This document shows positions 63,263 through 64,000 of a stretch of DNA of 64,000 nt, piece by piece (the first letter of the stretch is position 1; every line of letters begins with the position of its first letter). The DNA comes from Blastopirellula marina DSM 3645 (GTDB lineage: Bacteria > Planctomycetota > Planctomycetia > Pirellulales > Pirellulaceae). The translations under genes and the position numbers were made by a program. The DNA lies in contig NZ_CH672377.1 of NCBI RefSeq assembly GCF_000153105.1, positions 1,208,305-1,272,304 of the forward strand, read 5' to 3'. The notes beneath the pieces were generated by a model. It made no database searches. It saw only the letters and a program-made list of their open reading frames with translations, and had not been told where the DNA came from.

Positions 63263-64000
<738 letters not shown>

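Overview
The window is a 64 kb piece of a Planctomycetes chromosome, most likely a Pirellulaceae member near Blastopirellula or Bremerella. The evidence is the planctomycete-type 16S rRNA gene at the right end, together with families that are abundant in this phylum: DUF1559, DUF1549/DUF1553 with DUF1501, membrane-bound dehydrogenases with a C-terminal CxxCH, SdrD_B repeat proteins, and very large secreted proteins without known relatives. No prophage, insertion sequence, CRISPR array or integration site was seen. It reads as ordinary core chromosome with many lineage-specific genes.

Layout. 1-6.9 kb: the 3' end of a giant SdrD_B adhesin-like gene, a 56-residue coiled-coil gene, two small membrane or unknown genes, a CCA-adding/poly(A) polymerase-type nucleotidyltransferase and a rhodanese. 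7.1-16.6 kb: tRNA-Leu(CAG), a GNAT acetyltransferase, a cNMP-binding/thioredoxin-reductase-like fusion, a tetR-adaptor-RND efflux operon with a palindromic operator, and a PQQ-repeat protein. 16.9-24 kb: a large cytochrome-c-tailed dehydrogenase, a transglutaminase-like protein, an F420/NADP reductase-like protein and a DUF900 hydrolase. 24.1-34.7 kb: a 2753-residue alpha-2-macroglobulin/TPR fusion, then a convergent operon for a TTG-started ECF sigma factor, its membrane anti-sigma factor and a secreted helical protein.

34.7-35.4 kb holds no gene but carries a near-perfect sigma-54 promoter followed by about 230 nt of apparently non-coding, hairpin-rich sequence ending in a strong intrinsic terminator. 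This is the best candidate here for an undescribed element (a sigma-54-controlled small RNA). 35.4-44.9 kb: a DUF1549/1553-DUF1501 pair, a universal stress protein, three tandem divergent DUF1559 proteins, a second ECF sigma factor with an unusual anti-sigma factor (zinc-type HX3CX2C plus two CxxCH motifs beyond the membrane), and two acetyltransferases. 45.1-54.9 kb: a tightly spaced pair of secreted, membrane-anchored giants (1124 and 2123 residues) of unknown function. 55.2-62.8 kb: a 29-residue basic COX24/mS38-like gene, a response regulator, a TPR protein, a mitochondrial-like EF-G, a zinc-ribbon membrane protein, 5-formyl-THF cyclo-ligase, a membrane-fused C39-like peptidase and an AroH-type chorismate mutase. 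The window closes inside a 16S rRNA gene with its promoters and leader.

Start codons were moved from the longest open frame to internal starts where a signal peptide, a Shine-Dalgarno sequence or the domain boundary demanded it; each case is stated in the entry. All functional calls come from reading motifs by eye, without database searches.
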